A stretch of 64,000 nucleotides of DNA. It comes from Pseudomonadota bacterium. GTDB lineage: Bacteria; Pseudomonadota; Gammaproteobacteria; Burkholderiales; SG8-39. A program made the translations under genes and the position numbers. The stretch covers positions 254,609 to 318,608 of the forward strand of contig CANGMI010000005.1 of the NCBI GenBank assembly GCA_947455195.1, read 5' to 3'. The notes under the pieces are model-generated. The model did not search any database. It had not been told where the DNA came from and saw only the letters and a program-made list of their open reading frames with translations. The first letter of the stretch is position 1. Every line of letters starts with the position of its first letter. Below are positions 52,767 to 61,171 of this stretch, one piece after another.

Positions 52767-53746
52767 AATCGTCCATCTCATCAGTGCGGCGGCCGCGGCG
52801 ACAGGGCCTTGTCTGGTTTGTTCCGCTCGCCATTGCGCTTGCGCTCGTGCCGCTCTTTTTCAACAACTACTACGCCCAGCAGGCCACCTTCGTGTGCATG
52901 TACGCGGCGCTCGCCCTCTCGTGGAACGTGATCGGCGGCTTCACGGGTTACCCGTCGTTTTCAACGGCAGCCTTTGTGGGTTTGGGCGCCTACGCGGGTG
53001 CCATCCTGCAGAACGCGGGCATGCCGATGATGTTGGCGTGGGTAGCTGCGACGGCAGTGACGGCGCTCTTTGCTGCGGTGCTGGGATACGCCATCCTGCG
53101 CATGAAAGGCCACTACTTCGCGATCGGATCGATTGCCATCGTCGAGTCGATGCGTCTGCTCGCCTCATCCTGGTCATCGCTCACCGGTGGTGGCGAAGGG
53201 CTCAATCTGCCGATCTTCCCGGGTGGGCCTGACCATGCCGGCCGCGTGTTCTTCTACGCGATGTTCGTGGTGATGATCGTTGCTGCGATGATGTCGCTCT
53301 GGCTCGATCGCAGTCGGCTCGGATTCGGCCTTCGCTGCGTGCAGCAGAACGAGGATGCGGCCGACATGGTGGGTGTCAACGTGAATGCGAGCAAGATCGC
53401 CGCCTTCGTGCTCTCGGCCCTCTTTTGCGGCACGACCGGTGCCATTTCCGCGTCGTGGGTGTCCTACATCTCGCCGCCTGACGCGTTCTCGATTCTCATG
53501 ACGCTCAAGGTGCCGGTCATGGCTCTCCTCGGGGGCGCTGGGACCGTACTCGGGCCGGTGCTGGGCGCACTGGTCTTCGTGCTGGTCGAGCAGACGCTGA
53601 TGTCCCGCTTCCTCGACTACAGTCAGGCCATGCTCGGTGTGATCATCGTGTTTCTCATCTTCTTCCTGCCGGGTGGCTTGCTGGGTGCAGGCCTGTTCGA
53701 GCGGCTCTCGGGCCGGTTGGCGCGTCTGCGGCGAGCATCGGCATGA
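52763..53746 (+). CDS. livM: ABC permease, LivM type (system 2)
   Basis: 327 residues from ATG 52763 (ATGA overlap). Marks: ALALSWNVIGGFTGYPSFS, GLGAYAGAIL, LGFGLRCVQQNEDAADMVGVN as coupling region, and the C-terminal LPGGLLGAGLFE. It overlaps the LivG start by 4 bp. Confidence 0.93.
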   Translation: MKSSISSVRRPRRQGLVWFVPLAIALALVPLFFNNYYAQQATFVCMYAALALSWNVIGGFTGYPSFSTAAFVGLGAYAGAILQNAGMPMMLAWVAATAVTALFAAVLGYAILRMKGHYFAIGSIAIVESMRLLASSWSSLTGGGEGLNLPIFPGGPDHAGRVFFYAMFVVMIVAAMMSLWLDRSRLGFGLRCVQQNEDAADMVGVNVNASKIAAFVLSALFCGTTGAISASWVSYISPPDAFSILMTLKVPVMALLGGAGTVLGPVLGALVFVLVEQTLMSRFLDYSQAMLGVIIVFLIFFLPGGLLGAGLFERLSGRLARLRRASA

Positions 53747-54549
53747 GTCCGTTGCTGCGAGTCGAGGGCGTCAGCCGCTATTTCGGCGGCGTTGCTGCCG
53801 TCAACAAGGTGAGTTTCGAACTGGCGCCCGGAGAGATCGTCGGTCTCATCGGTCCCAATGGGGCGGGCAAGACGACTCTCGTGAATCTCGTGACGGGTGT
53901 CTTGCGCCCGAGCGCCGGCCGTGTCTGGTTCGAGGGAGCCGATGTCACTGCCCAACGCCCGTGGCAGGCGTCGCGGCGTGGCCTGGCTCGCACCTTTCAG
54001 ATCGTGCAACCGTTTCCGCAGATGACCGTCCTCGAGAACGTGGCGGCGGGGGCCCTGTTTGGCGGCGGTGCGGCCAGTCGGCCTGAAGCTGAAGACGTCG
54101 CCATGGAGTTCCTCGAGTTCGTGGGCCTGGCGCCCCTGGCCGAGCGCAGCGCGATGTCGCTCACCTTGCCCTCGCGCAAGCGCCTGGAACTCGCCAAGTC
54201 GCTTGCGATGCGCCCCAAGGTGCTCCTGCTCGATGAGGTGAATGCCGGCCTGAACAGCGCTGAAATCGGTGCGGCCATCGAACTCATTCGCCAGATTGCG
54301 GCTCGTGGCGTCACCATCATGCTGATCGAGCATCTGATGAAGGTGGTGTTCTCGCTGTGCGATCGTCTGCTCGTGCTCCACCACGGTGAACTGATTGCGC
54401 AGGGTGATCCGCGTGCCGTGGCATCCGATCCGGCCGTCGTCAAGGCCTACCTGGGCAGCAAGTACGCGGCGCAGGAGCAGCAGGTGGGGGCAGGGCCGGT
54501 CGATGCCGCAGATCCTGTCGATACTCCGTCGGGGGGTGGTCATGACTGA
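53743..54549 (+). CDS. livG: ABC transporter ATP-binding protein, LivG type (system 2)
   Basis: 268 residues. Walker A GPNGAGKTT (about 37-45), ARTFQIVQPFPQMTVLENV, Walker B VLLLDEVNAGLN and LIEHLMKVV. The signature is LTLPSRKRLELA in place of LSGGQ-type sequences; this LP-x-RKR form is known in a subgroup of Liv ATPases, so it is not necessarily a defect. The last 25 residues are a low-complexity tail that overlaps the LivF start by 8 bp. Confidence 0.92.
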   Translation: MSPLLRVEGVSRYFGGVAAVNKVSFELAPGEIVGLIGPNGAGKTTLVNLVTGVLRPSAGRVWFEGADVTAQRPWQASRRGLARTFQIVQPFPQMTVLENVAAGALFGGGAASRPEAEDVAMEFLEFVGLAPLAERSAMSLTLPSRKRLELAKSLAMRPKVLLLDEVNAGLNSAEIGAAIELIRQIAARGVTIMLIEHLMKVVFSLCDRLLVLHHGELIAQGDPRAVASDPAVVKAYLGSKYAAQEQQVGAGPVDAADPVDTPSGGGHD

Positions 54550-55264
54550 ACCCTTGATGCGCATTGCCGATCTCGTCTCGGGCTATGGCGATGTGCAGGT
54601 GCTCTGGGGCATGGAACTGTCGGTCCAGCCGGGTGAAATATGCTGCATCGTCGGGTCAAACGGGGCAGGCAAGTCGACCTTGCTCCGAACCATCTCGGGT
54701 CTGGTGGCGGCGCGCAGTGGCAGTGTGCGGTTTGCCGGTCAGGAACTGGCGGGCGCGACTCCGGCGGCCGTGCTCGAAGCGGGCATCGCGCATGTCCCTG
54801 AAGGCCGGCGTCTCTTTCGCGGTCTTACCGTGCGCGACAACCTGTTGCTGGGTGCCTACCACCGCACGAGCGCCAGTCGGTCTGACATCGAGGATGATCT
54901 CGAGCAGATCTACGGCTATTTCCCGATCCTGAAGGAGCGACGCAACCAGGACGCGACCACCCTTTCGGGTGGCGAGCAGCAGATGTGCGCCATCGGGCGC
55001 GGCATCATGTCGCGTCCGACCCTGCTCATGATCGACGAGTTGTCGCTCGGACTCGCGCCACTCGCGGTGGAGAAGCTGTGCGAGTCGCTGCGGGCGATCA
55101 ATCGCAGTGGTTTGTCGATACTGGTCGTCGAACAGGATGTGCTCACCGCTTTCGAACTCGCCCAGCATGCCTTCGTGGTCGAGACCGGGCGGGTTACCCT
55201 GTCCGGGACGTGCGCCGAGCTGGCGCGCAATCCGCAGGTTCGTCAGGCCTACATGGGTATCTGA
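54542..55264 (+). CDS. livF: ABC transporter ATP-binding protein, LivF type (system 2)
   Basis: 240 residues. Walker A GSNGAGKST, HVPEGRRLFRGLTV, signature LSGGEQQMCA and Walker B LLMIDELSLGLAP, where the usual proline after DE is leucine; the catalytic glutamate is kept. VVEQDVLTA replaces the common VEQN. Start overlaps LivG by 8 bp. Followed 47 bp later by an NMT1-type binding protein. Confidence 0.92.
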   Translation: MTEPLMRIADLVSGYGDVQVLWGMELSVQPGEICCIVGSNGAGKSTLLRTISGLVAARSGSVRFAGQELAGATPAAVLEAGIAHVPEGRRLFRGLTVRDNLLLGAYHRTSASRSDIEDDLEQIYGYFPILKERRNQDATTLSGGEQQMCAIGRGIMSRPTLLMIDELSLGLAPLAVEKLCESLRAINRSGLSILVVEQDVLTAFELAQHAFVVETGRVTLSGTCAELARNPQVRQAYMGI

Positions 55265-55311
55265 GCGTGCCAGGTCGTTTGAATCTTTCTTGCCTTCCCG
55301 GAGCTTTTACG

Positions 55312-56340
55312 ATGCTCAACCGAATTCTGAATCGTCTTCTGTGCGCTCTTCTCGCAATCGGCCTGGTGCTCGTCGGCGCAGCGGCCCAAGCCCAGACCCC
55401 ACGCGACATGAAACTCGTGCTCGACTGGACCTGGCAGGGGAACCATGCCTTCTTCACGCTGGCCGATGACAACGGACACTTTGGCCGCGAGGGTCTCAAG
55501 GTGAAGATCGATCGTGGATTCGGGTCGGGCGACACCATTGCCAAGGTGGCTGCGGGTACTTACGACATCGGCTTTGGTGATGTGAACCTGCTGGTGCCGT
55601 TCAACGCGAAGAACCCCGACAACAAGGTCATCTGCGTGATGATGCTGCTCGACGGCTCCCTCAACGCAATTGTCACGCGCACGTCGAGCGGCATTCGCTC
55701 GCCGAAGGATCTTGAAGGCCGCAAGATTGCCGCACCGGTCAACGACAACAGCCGTCTGCTGTTTCCGATCTTTGCCAAGGCCAACGGCGTCGACGAATCG
55801 AAGATCACCTGGCTCTCGGTGCAGCCCAATGTGCGAGATGGCCTGCTCGTGCGAGGCGAAACCGACGCGGTGGCCTCGCTCTACACCTCGACGCTGCTCG
55901 CGCTCGAGGCGCTGGGCATCTCGCGCAACGACCTGACCATGCTGCGCTACTCGGAATTTGGTGCCGACCTCTACGGCATGGGCCTGATGGTTTCCGAGAA
56001 GTTTCTCGACGCCAATCCCGAGGCGGTACGGGCCTTCCTGCGGGCCACCTTGCGTGGCACCCGAGATACCTTTGCCGACACACGCGCGGCCATCGCCTCA
56101 TTGCGAAAGCGTGACTCGCTGCTCAGCGACGCCACCGAACTGACGCGGCTCGAGATGATTCGCGACCTCGCCGTGCTTACCCGCTCGGTGAAGGCCAACG
56201 GACTGTCAAGCGTCGAGCCGGCCCGCCTCGAACGCACGATCGGCTTTGTGGCGCAGTCGATGGGTGTGCCCAATCCTCCCGCGGCGCGCGATGTCTATCG
56301 CGGCGACTATCTGCCCCCCCTGGCTGACCGCCGGTTCTGA
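55312..56340 (+). CDS. ABC substrate-binding protein, NMT1/THI5 type (orphan, in a Liv operon)
   Basis: 342 residues, Sec signal (LLCALLAIGLVLVGAAAQAQT). Mature start MKLVLDWTWQGNHAFF, then GHFGREGLKV and the RGFGSGDTIAKVA loop, as in the protein at 34697-35731 to which it is clearly related. It follows the Liv system at short distance although it belongs to a different transporter class with no permease here. It may bind the same compound and hand it to another importer, or serve a transporter encoded elsewhere. Its TGA is only 2 bp from the convergent CBS-protein stop. Confidence 0.87.
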   Translation: MLNRILNRLLCALLAIGLVLVGAAAQAQTPRDMKLVLDWTWQGNHAFFTLADDNGHFGREGLKVKIDRGFGSGDTIAKVAAGTYDIGFGDVNLLVPFNAKNPDNKVICVMMLLDGSLNAIVTRTSSGIRSPKDLEGRKIAAPVNDNSRLLFPIFAKANGVDESKITWLSVQPNVRDGLLVRGETDAVASLYTSTLLALEALGISRNDLTMLRYSEFGADLYGMGLMVSEKFLDANPEAVRAFLRATLRGTRDTFADTRAAIASLRKRDSLLSDATELTRLEMIRDLAVLTRSVKANGLSSVEPARLERTIGFVAQSMGVPNPPAARDVYRGDYLPPLADRRF

Positions 56341-56341
56341 T

Positions 56342-56827
56342 CTACGACAGATTCTGCGGGGTCATGCGCCCGACCTTCGAGGAGCGGGTGCGTGCCTCGC
56401 GGTCTGCCCCGCGGCTGATGGTCTTGACGACGCCTCCGAGTTCGTCGACCAGGATGTCGATCATGTCATCCATGGCGAGGATGCCGACGAGGCGACGTTC
56501 GCGGTCGAGGACCGGGAGCCGGCGTACGCCTCTGGAGCGCATCAGCCGGACCGCGTCGAAGATGTCGTCTCCCTCATGGGCCACGACGACGCGTGTGGTC
56601 ATCACGTCGCCCACCAGAATGAGGTTGGGGTCAAGACCGACTGCGATCACCTCGACAATGAGGTCACGGTCGGTCACGATGCCGACGGGCGGATCGCCCG
56701 CCTGACGACCGTCGATGACGACCAGAGCGCCAACGTGGTGTTCGCGCATCAGGCGTGCTGCTTCCACCACCGTGGTCTGCGGCGTCGCGACGGTGACGAT
56801 GCGACGGGCGCGTGCGCCGATGTTCAT
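56342..56827 (-). CDS. CBS-pair domain protein
   Basis: 161 residues, two CBS domains and little else: VVEAARLMREHHVGALVVID to GIVTDRDL in the first and FDAVRLMRSRGVRRLPVLDR to GILAMDDM in the second. Such Bateman modules bind adenine nucleotides and regulate a partner protein. AGGAGT lies 5 bp before ATG 56827. It stands alone between plus-strand operons, so no partner can be named. Confidence 0.92.
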   Translation of the reverse strand: MNIGARARRIVTVATPQTTVVEAARLMREHHVGALVVIDGRQAGDPPVGIVTDRDLIVEVIAVGLDPNLILVGDVMTTRVVVAHEGDDIFDAVRLMRSRGVRRLPVLDRERRLVGILAMDDMIDILVDELGGVVKTISRGADREARTRSSKVGRMTPQNLS

Positions 56828-56946
56828 CAGGAACTCCTGCGGTTTCAGACACCGTCACGCTACTGGCTCCCCGATCGGCAGCGCTTGATGGTCATCAACG
56901 CGCGCGAGCGGGCGATAATGGCGACCTGCCGAGGAGGAGGTTTGTC

Positions 56947-58569
56947 ATGAGTCGACGTGTTCCAGTGCTGATTGCGGGCGGCGGGCCGGTGGGTCTGTGC
57001 CTCGCTCTCGATCTGGCCTGGCGTGGTATCGAGTCGATACTGCTCGAGAAGACCGATGGGGTCATTCATCACCCCAAGACCGCCGCGCTCACCTATCGCA
57101 CGATGGAATTCTGCCGGCGTTGGGGTATCGCCGAACGTATCCGTCATTGCGGATTTCCGCGTGATTACGGACTGAGCATGGTCTTTGCCACGAGCATGAC
57201 CGGCCATCCGCTCACCGTGCTGCCTTACCCCAGCCTCGATGGCGAGCCGTTCCTGCATCAGACGCCGGAACGCAAGCAGCGCGCGCCACAGATACTCTTT
57301 GACCCGATCCTCGTCGAATGCGTACGTGAGTACCCCGAGGTCGACATCCGTCGGCATAGCGAACTCGTTGCCCACCGCCAGGATGGCACTGGCGTCAGTG
57401 CGACCGTTCGTGATCCGCGGACCGGTGCCGAGGAAACAATCGAGGCCGACTATCTCGTTGCCTGTGACGGGGCCGGTAGTGGTATCCGGCGAGCCCTCGG
57501 CATCGAGATGCGCGGCACGCCTGCCCTTGACTACTCGGTTGCGATCTTCGTGCGCATTCCGGGGCTGCGTTCACGACACGGCTTTGGCGATGCCGAGCGG
57601 TATATCTTCGTGGGCGAGAAGGGTACCTGGGGCAATCTGACGGTGGTCGATGGCGATGCACGCTGGCGACTGACCGTGCTCGGGTTTCGCAGCCGTGACG
57701 AGATCGAAGGCATCGACGCGTCGGCCTGGGTGCGCCGCTGCCTCGGGCGCGATGACATTGCCTTCGAGATCATCGACGTACAACCATGGCGGCGCAGTCG
57801 TCTGGTTGCAGAACGCTATGCCGAGGGGCGTGTGTTCCTGGCCGGTGATTCAGCCCACACCATGTCACCGACCGGAGGCTTCGGTTTCAATACCGGCCTG
57901 GGTGATGCGGTTGACCTGGGGTGGAAACTGGAAGGTGCCCTGCGCGGCTGGGCCGGGCCCGCGCTGCTCGCGAGCTACGACGTCGAGCGTCGTCCTGTCG
58001 GCCAGCGCAACGTCGACGCGGCGGCCGAAAACTACTTCAAGCTGGTGGGTGCGCCTGATTGCTCGCGCATTCTCGAGGAGGGCGCCACGGGTGATGCCGA
58101 GCGCGCGCTCATCGGTCGCCAGATGGAGGCGCAGACCCGCACCGAGTGGGAGAACCTGGGCGTCGTGCTGGGTTACCGCTATGCCGATTCGCCCGTGATC
58201 GTGCCCGATGGCACGCCCGAGCCCGCGGATGAACGCTCGGTCTATCTGCCGACCGCACGCCCCGGACACCGGGCTCCCCACGCATGGCTGCCCGACGGTC
58301 GCTCGACACTCGATCTCTATGGACGCCATTTCGTGCTGCTTCGCCTTGATGCCACGGTTGATGCAGGGCCGCTCGAGGCGGCGGCGGCTGCCCGCGGGGT
58401 ACCGCTCGAGCGGGTCGATATCGACTCACCAATGGTGGCGGCGCTGCACGAACGCGCGCTGGTGCTCGTGCGGCCCGACGGCCACGTTGCCTGGCGCGGT
58501 GACGGTGTGCCGGCCGACCCGATGGCGGTCATCGACCGGGTACGCGGTGCACTCGCAGCGAACGGCTGA
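56947..58569 (+). CDS. FAD-dependent monooxygenase (MhpA/PheA-type, long form)
   Basis: 540 residues, class A flavoprotein hydroxylase with the extra C-terminal thioredoxin-like domain of the phenol/resorcinol group. Rossmann motif LIAGGGPVGLCLALDLA (about 8-24), mid-chain YLVACDGAGSGIRRAL, second FAD motif GRVFLAGDSAHTMSPTGGFG with FNTGLGDAVDLGWKL. The C-terminal domain (from about residue 420; LDLYGRHFVLLRLD, DGHVAWRGDG) is present. GAGGAGG lies 6 bp before ATG 56947. It is followed 42 bp later by a shikimate dehydrogenase homologue. Confidence 0.9.
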   Translation: MSRRVPVLIAGGGPVGLCLALDLAWRGIESILLEKTDGVIHHPKTAALTYRTMEFCRRWGIAERIRHCGFPRDYGLSMVFATSMTGHPLTVLPYPSLDGEPFLHQTPERKQRAPQILFDPILVECVREYPEVDIRRHSELVAHRQDGTGVSATVRDPRTGAEETIEADYLVACDGAGSGIRRALGIEMRGTPALDYSVAIFVRIPGLRSRHGFGDAERYIFVGEKGTWGNLTVVDGDARWRLTVLGFRSRDEIEGIDASAWVRRCLGRDDIAFEIIDVQPWRRSRLVAERYAEGRVFLAGDSAHTMSPTGGFGFNTGLGDAVDLGWKLEGALRGWAGPALLASYDVERRPVGQRNVDAAAENYFKLVGAPDCSRILEEGATGDAERALIGRQMEAQTRTEWENLGVVLGYRYADSPVIVPDGTPEPADERSVYLPTARPGHRAPHAWLPDGRSTLDLYGRHFVLLRLDATVDAGPLEAAAAARGVPLERVDIDSPMVAALHERALVLVRPDGHVAWRGDGVPADPMAVIDRVRGALAANG

Positions 58570-58611
58570 ATCGCCGGCTACTCATCTTTCATCCTGTCGA
58601 CGAGGGCTTTC

Positions 58612-59451
58612 ATGTCATCGGATCGTTTCCTGCTTGCGGGTGTCATGGGCTGGCCTGTCATGCACTCGCGTTCGCCCATGCTGCATGGTTACTGGCTGCG
58701 CGAGTACGGCCTCAAGGGCGCCTATCTGCCGCTCGCCGTGCAACCCGAGGGGCTGCCCGCTGCGCTGCGGTCCTTGAAGCCGCTCGGATTTGCGGGCTGC
58801 AACCTCACGATTCCACACAAGCAGCACGCGATGAGTCTGGTCGACGAAGTCGACGAGGTGGGACGACGCATCGGCGCAATCAGTTGCGTCGTCGTGCGGC
58901 CCGATGGCTCTCTGGCGGGCAGCAACAACGATTGCTATGGATTCATCGAACACCTGCGCCAGAGCGCACCCGACTGGCGCGCCGACGCGGGGCCCGCCGT
59001 CGTGCTCGGCGCAGGCGGCGGATCGCGCGCAATCTGTTACGCGCTTGCGCAGGCTGGCGTGCCCGAGGTTCGATTGCTCAATCGCACGCTTGAGAGAGCC
59101 AGCGCGCTCGCGACCGAATTCGGATCACCGCTGCGGGCGCTGCCCTGGGAGCAGCGCGCCGATGCCATGGAGGGGGCGATGCTGGTGGTGAACACGACCA
59201 GCCTCGGGATGGTGGGGCAGGCATCGCTCGACCTGTCGCTCGAGCGTCTGCCCTTGCAGGCGATTGCCTATGACATCGTCTACACGCCGCTGATGACCCC
59301 ATTTCTTTCGGCAGCACGCGCAAGGGGCAATCGCATCATCGATGGTCTGGGCATGTTGCTGCACCAGGCCGTGCCGGCGTGGCGTGCCTGGTTCGGCATC
59401 GAAACTCGGGTGACCCCCCAGTTGCGAGCCCTGCTCGAGGCGTCGCTCTGA
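58612..59451 (+). CDS. aroE: Shikimate dehydrogenase family protein
   Basis: 279 residues. Substrate-binding half: HSRSPMLH (18-25), NLTIPHK with catalytic lysine K70, and N106/D107 in SNNDCYGF. NADP half: LGAGGGSRAI (132-141) and the basic residues in LLNRTLERA expected for NADP. All catalytic residues of AroE are present. The catabolic neighbourhood suggests a quinate/shikimate or related function (AroE2/YdiB-like paralogue) rather than the aromatic-biosynthesis enzyme, but this cannot be decided here. Confidence 0.9.
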   Translation: MSSDRFLLAGVMGWPVMHSRSPMLHGYWLREYGLKGAYLPLAVQPEGLPAALRSLKPLGFAGCNLTIPHKQHAMSLVDEVDEVGRRIGAISCVVVRPDGSLAGSNNDCYGFIEHLRQSAPDWRADAGPAVVLGAGGGSRAICYALAQAGVPEVRLLNRTLERASALATEFGSPLRALPWEQRADAMEGAMLVVNTTSLGMVGQASLDLSLERLPLQAIAYDIVYTPLMTPFLSAARARGNRIIDGLGMLLHQAVPAWRAWFGIETRVTPQLRALLEASL

Positions 59452-59459
59452 CCCACCCC

Positions 59460-59488
59460 CGCCCAGAACCCTGTCAGGGGTCTGGGCG
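59460..59488. terminator. Strong hairpin between convergent aroE-like and aldolase genes
   Basis: CGCCCAG (59460-59466) pairs with CTGGGCG (59482-59488), and inside CCCTG pairs with CAGGG, giving about 13 pairs with one mismatch. It begins 9 bp after the plus-strand stop and ends 14 bp before the minus-strand one, fitting a bidirectional terminator. Confidence 0.6.
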
Positions 59489-59501
59489 TCCTCGGGATCG
59501 C

Positions 59502-60173
59502 TCAGCGCAGCTTGGCCTGGAAGTGGTCCCAGGTGCGCTTGAAGAGCGAGGGTGTCCAGAGCTTTTCCCGGCACAGGGCCAGCTCTTCGCCGTTGAAGGC
59601 ATATGGCGTGCCGATCTGCATCGCCATGTACTGGCGGTAGGCGTTTTCCTCGAGGTAGTTCGCAAGAACGAAGGCCTCGGTGATGTCGCGCCCCACGGTC
59701 ACGGCACCGTGCGACTTCATCATCGCGGCCGGCCGATCGCCCAGGGTTGCCGCCAGGCGGTCGGCCATCGGCCGGTTGTTGATCGAGTTCGGTGAGTCGA
59801 GCACGGGCACCGGATAGAGCAGCGACCCTTGCGCGTAGACAGGCTGGTAGGTGCTTCCGGTCATCGTGAGGAAGGTCGACCACTTCGGATGCGCATGGAC
59901 GACCGCTCGCACCTCGGGGCGCGCTCGGTACACGCCGCAGTGAAGATGGAATTCCAGCGGCGGATTGGCACGCCCCTGGAGCAGCTTGCCTTCCATGTCG
60001 ATGGTGCAGATGTCATCGACGGTGAGCGCACTGCGCTGGCACGAGCCGATATTGATGAGCACATTGCCATCGTCGAGCCGGATGCTGCAGTGGCCGTTGT
60101 AGTCGATGATGTCGGACTGCTCGAGCATGCGAATGCAGTCGACCAGTTGCTGCTTGAGCGCCATGATGTCCAT
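59502..60173 (-). CDS. Class II aldolase/adducin family protein (1)
   Basis: 223 residues from ATG 60173. Zinc ligands H93 and H95 (VVHAHPKW) and H155 (KSHGAV), and the acid-base E74 in PPLEFHLH, match L-fuculose-phosphate aldolase / class II decarboxylase relatives. Cytosolic. It lies 20 bp downstream of another class II aldolase gene; the pair may form a heteromer or act on different intermediates. Confidence 0.88.
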   Translation of the reverse strand: MDIMALKQQLVDCIRMLEQSDIIDYNGHCSIRLDDGNVLINIGSCQRSALTVDDICTIDMEGKLLQGRANPPLEFHLHCGVYRARPEVRAVVHAHPKWSTFLTMTGSTYQPVYAQGSLLYPVPVLDSPNSINNRPMADRLAATLGDRPAAMMKSHGAVTVGRDITEAFVLANYLEENAYRQYMAMQIGTPYAFNGEELALCREKLWTPSLFKRTWDHFQAKLR

Positions 60174-60193
60174 GTCCACGCGCGACTCTCCGG

Positions 60194-61039
60194 TTACCAG
60201 CTCGTCTCGACACGAACCTGTTCGCGCCACAGGGCCCAGCCGCGCAGGCACGCGCCGGCATTGTTGATGCTGTCGGCGAGACGACCCTCCTCGGCATCGA
60301 GTGCGGCGATGGTGGGGGGCGATCCTGCACTTGCGGTGGCAAACGGGCTCGCTGCGAGGGCGATCGACCAGTGCTGGATGCGCGCGTTCACTTCGGTGTA
60401 GACGGCGCGGAAGACGGCCAGTTGCAGCGACGTGCCGCAACTGACGCTGCCATGGGCGCGCATCAGCACGGTGTCGCTGCCGGCCATCGAATCCACCAGT
60501 GCCACGCCTTTGGTGGTGTTGCCCACCAGCATGTCGGTGGCACCGAACTTGTGCGCGATGTCGAACACGGGAACGCCCGCGGCGAGGAACGCCGCGTTGT
60601 GGAACATGGCACGCATCGGCACGTTGACGAGGCTGAACGGAATGACGGACGGCGAGTGGCTGTGAACGACCGACATCACCTCGGGGCGTGCACGGTAGAT
60701 TTCCCCGTGGATGTAGCGTTCGAGAAAGCTGCCGCGGCCACCGGCATTGCAGGGGCGGCTGTCCAGGTCGTATTCGATGATGTCGGCCGGGGTCACTGAC
60801 GCCGGCGCGATCGAGCGCGCCATCAACCAGCGGTCGGGTGCTTCGGGGTGACGCATCGAGACATGACCAAACGCATCGACGACACCGTGCGCGGCGAGGA
60901 TGCGACTGGCTGCCGCCAGATCGGCGATGAGGGCCGGGTCGACCGCACCACCCGAGGGCGGGACGTAGCCGCCACTGCCGCCATCGGAGGGAGGCCAGCC
61001 GGCAGTGGCCATCGGGGTCGGACGATTTGCGTAGATCAT
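60194..61039 (-). CDS. Class II aldolase/adducin family protein (2)
   Basis: 281 residues. Zinc ligands H126 and H128 (VVHSHSPS) and H196 (RAHGSV), acid-base E107 in FLERYIH. About 30 glycine-rich residues at the N-terminus are outside the family core. In several aromatic pathways a protein of this kind decarboxylates a hydroxylated ring acid (HCOMODA-decarboxylase-like), which would suit the Pht5-like neighbour upstream; the sequence alone does not separate this from true aldolases. Confidence 0.87.
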   Translation of the reverse strand: MIYANRPTPMATAGWPPSDGGSGGYVPPSGGAVDPALIADLAAASRILAAHGVVDAFGHVSMRHPEAPDRWLMARSIAPASVTPADIIEYDLDSRPCNAGGRGSFLERYIHGEIYRARPEVMSVVHSHSPSVIPFSLVNVPMRAMFHNAAFLAAGVPVFDIAHKFGATDMLVGNTTKGVALVDSMAGSDTVLMRAHGSVSCGTSLQLAVFRAVYTEVNARIQHWSIALAASPFATASAGSPPTIAALDAEEGRLADSINNAGACLRGWALWREQVRVETSW

Positions 61040-61114
61040 GGTTGGCTCCAGTTCATTGAAGTGGCCGAAAGCGTTGACGGTGATGTCGGCGTTGCGCCTG
61101 GTGCTGCAGGCGTG

Positions 61115-61157
61115 TCGTGTTGTTTCGCTTCGCCTCGGGTCGTGTCATTTCGACTCG
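61115..61157. repeat. Imperfect direct repeat of 18 bp in the leader of the aldolase genes
   Basis: TCGTGTTGTTTCGCTTCG (61115-61132) and TCGTGTCATTTCGACTCG (61140-61157) match at 14 of 18 positions, with starts 25 bp apart, in the 132-bp gap upstream of the minus-strand aldolase at 61039. Could be a paired regulator site; could be chance. Confidence 0.35.
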
Positions 61158-61171
61158 TATCGTGGGGGCCG

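Noticed and set aside
53743-54549. Defective ATPase because the LSGGQ signature is missing
   Set aside because: LTLPSRKR at the signature position is a known variant in a Liv ATPase subgroup; Walker A, Walker B and the switch histidine are intact.
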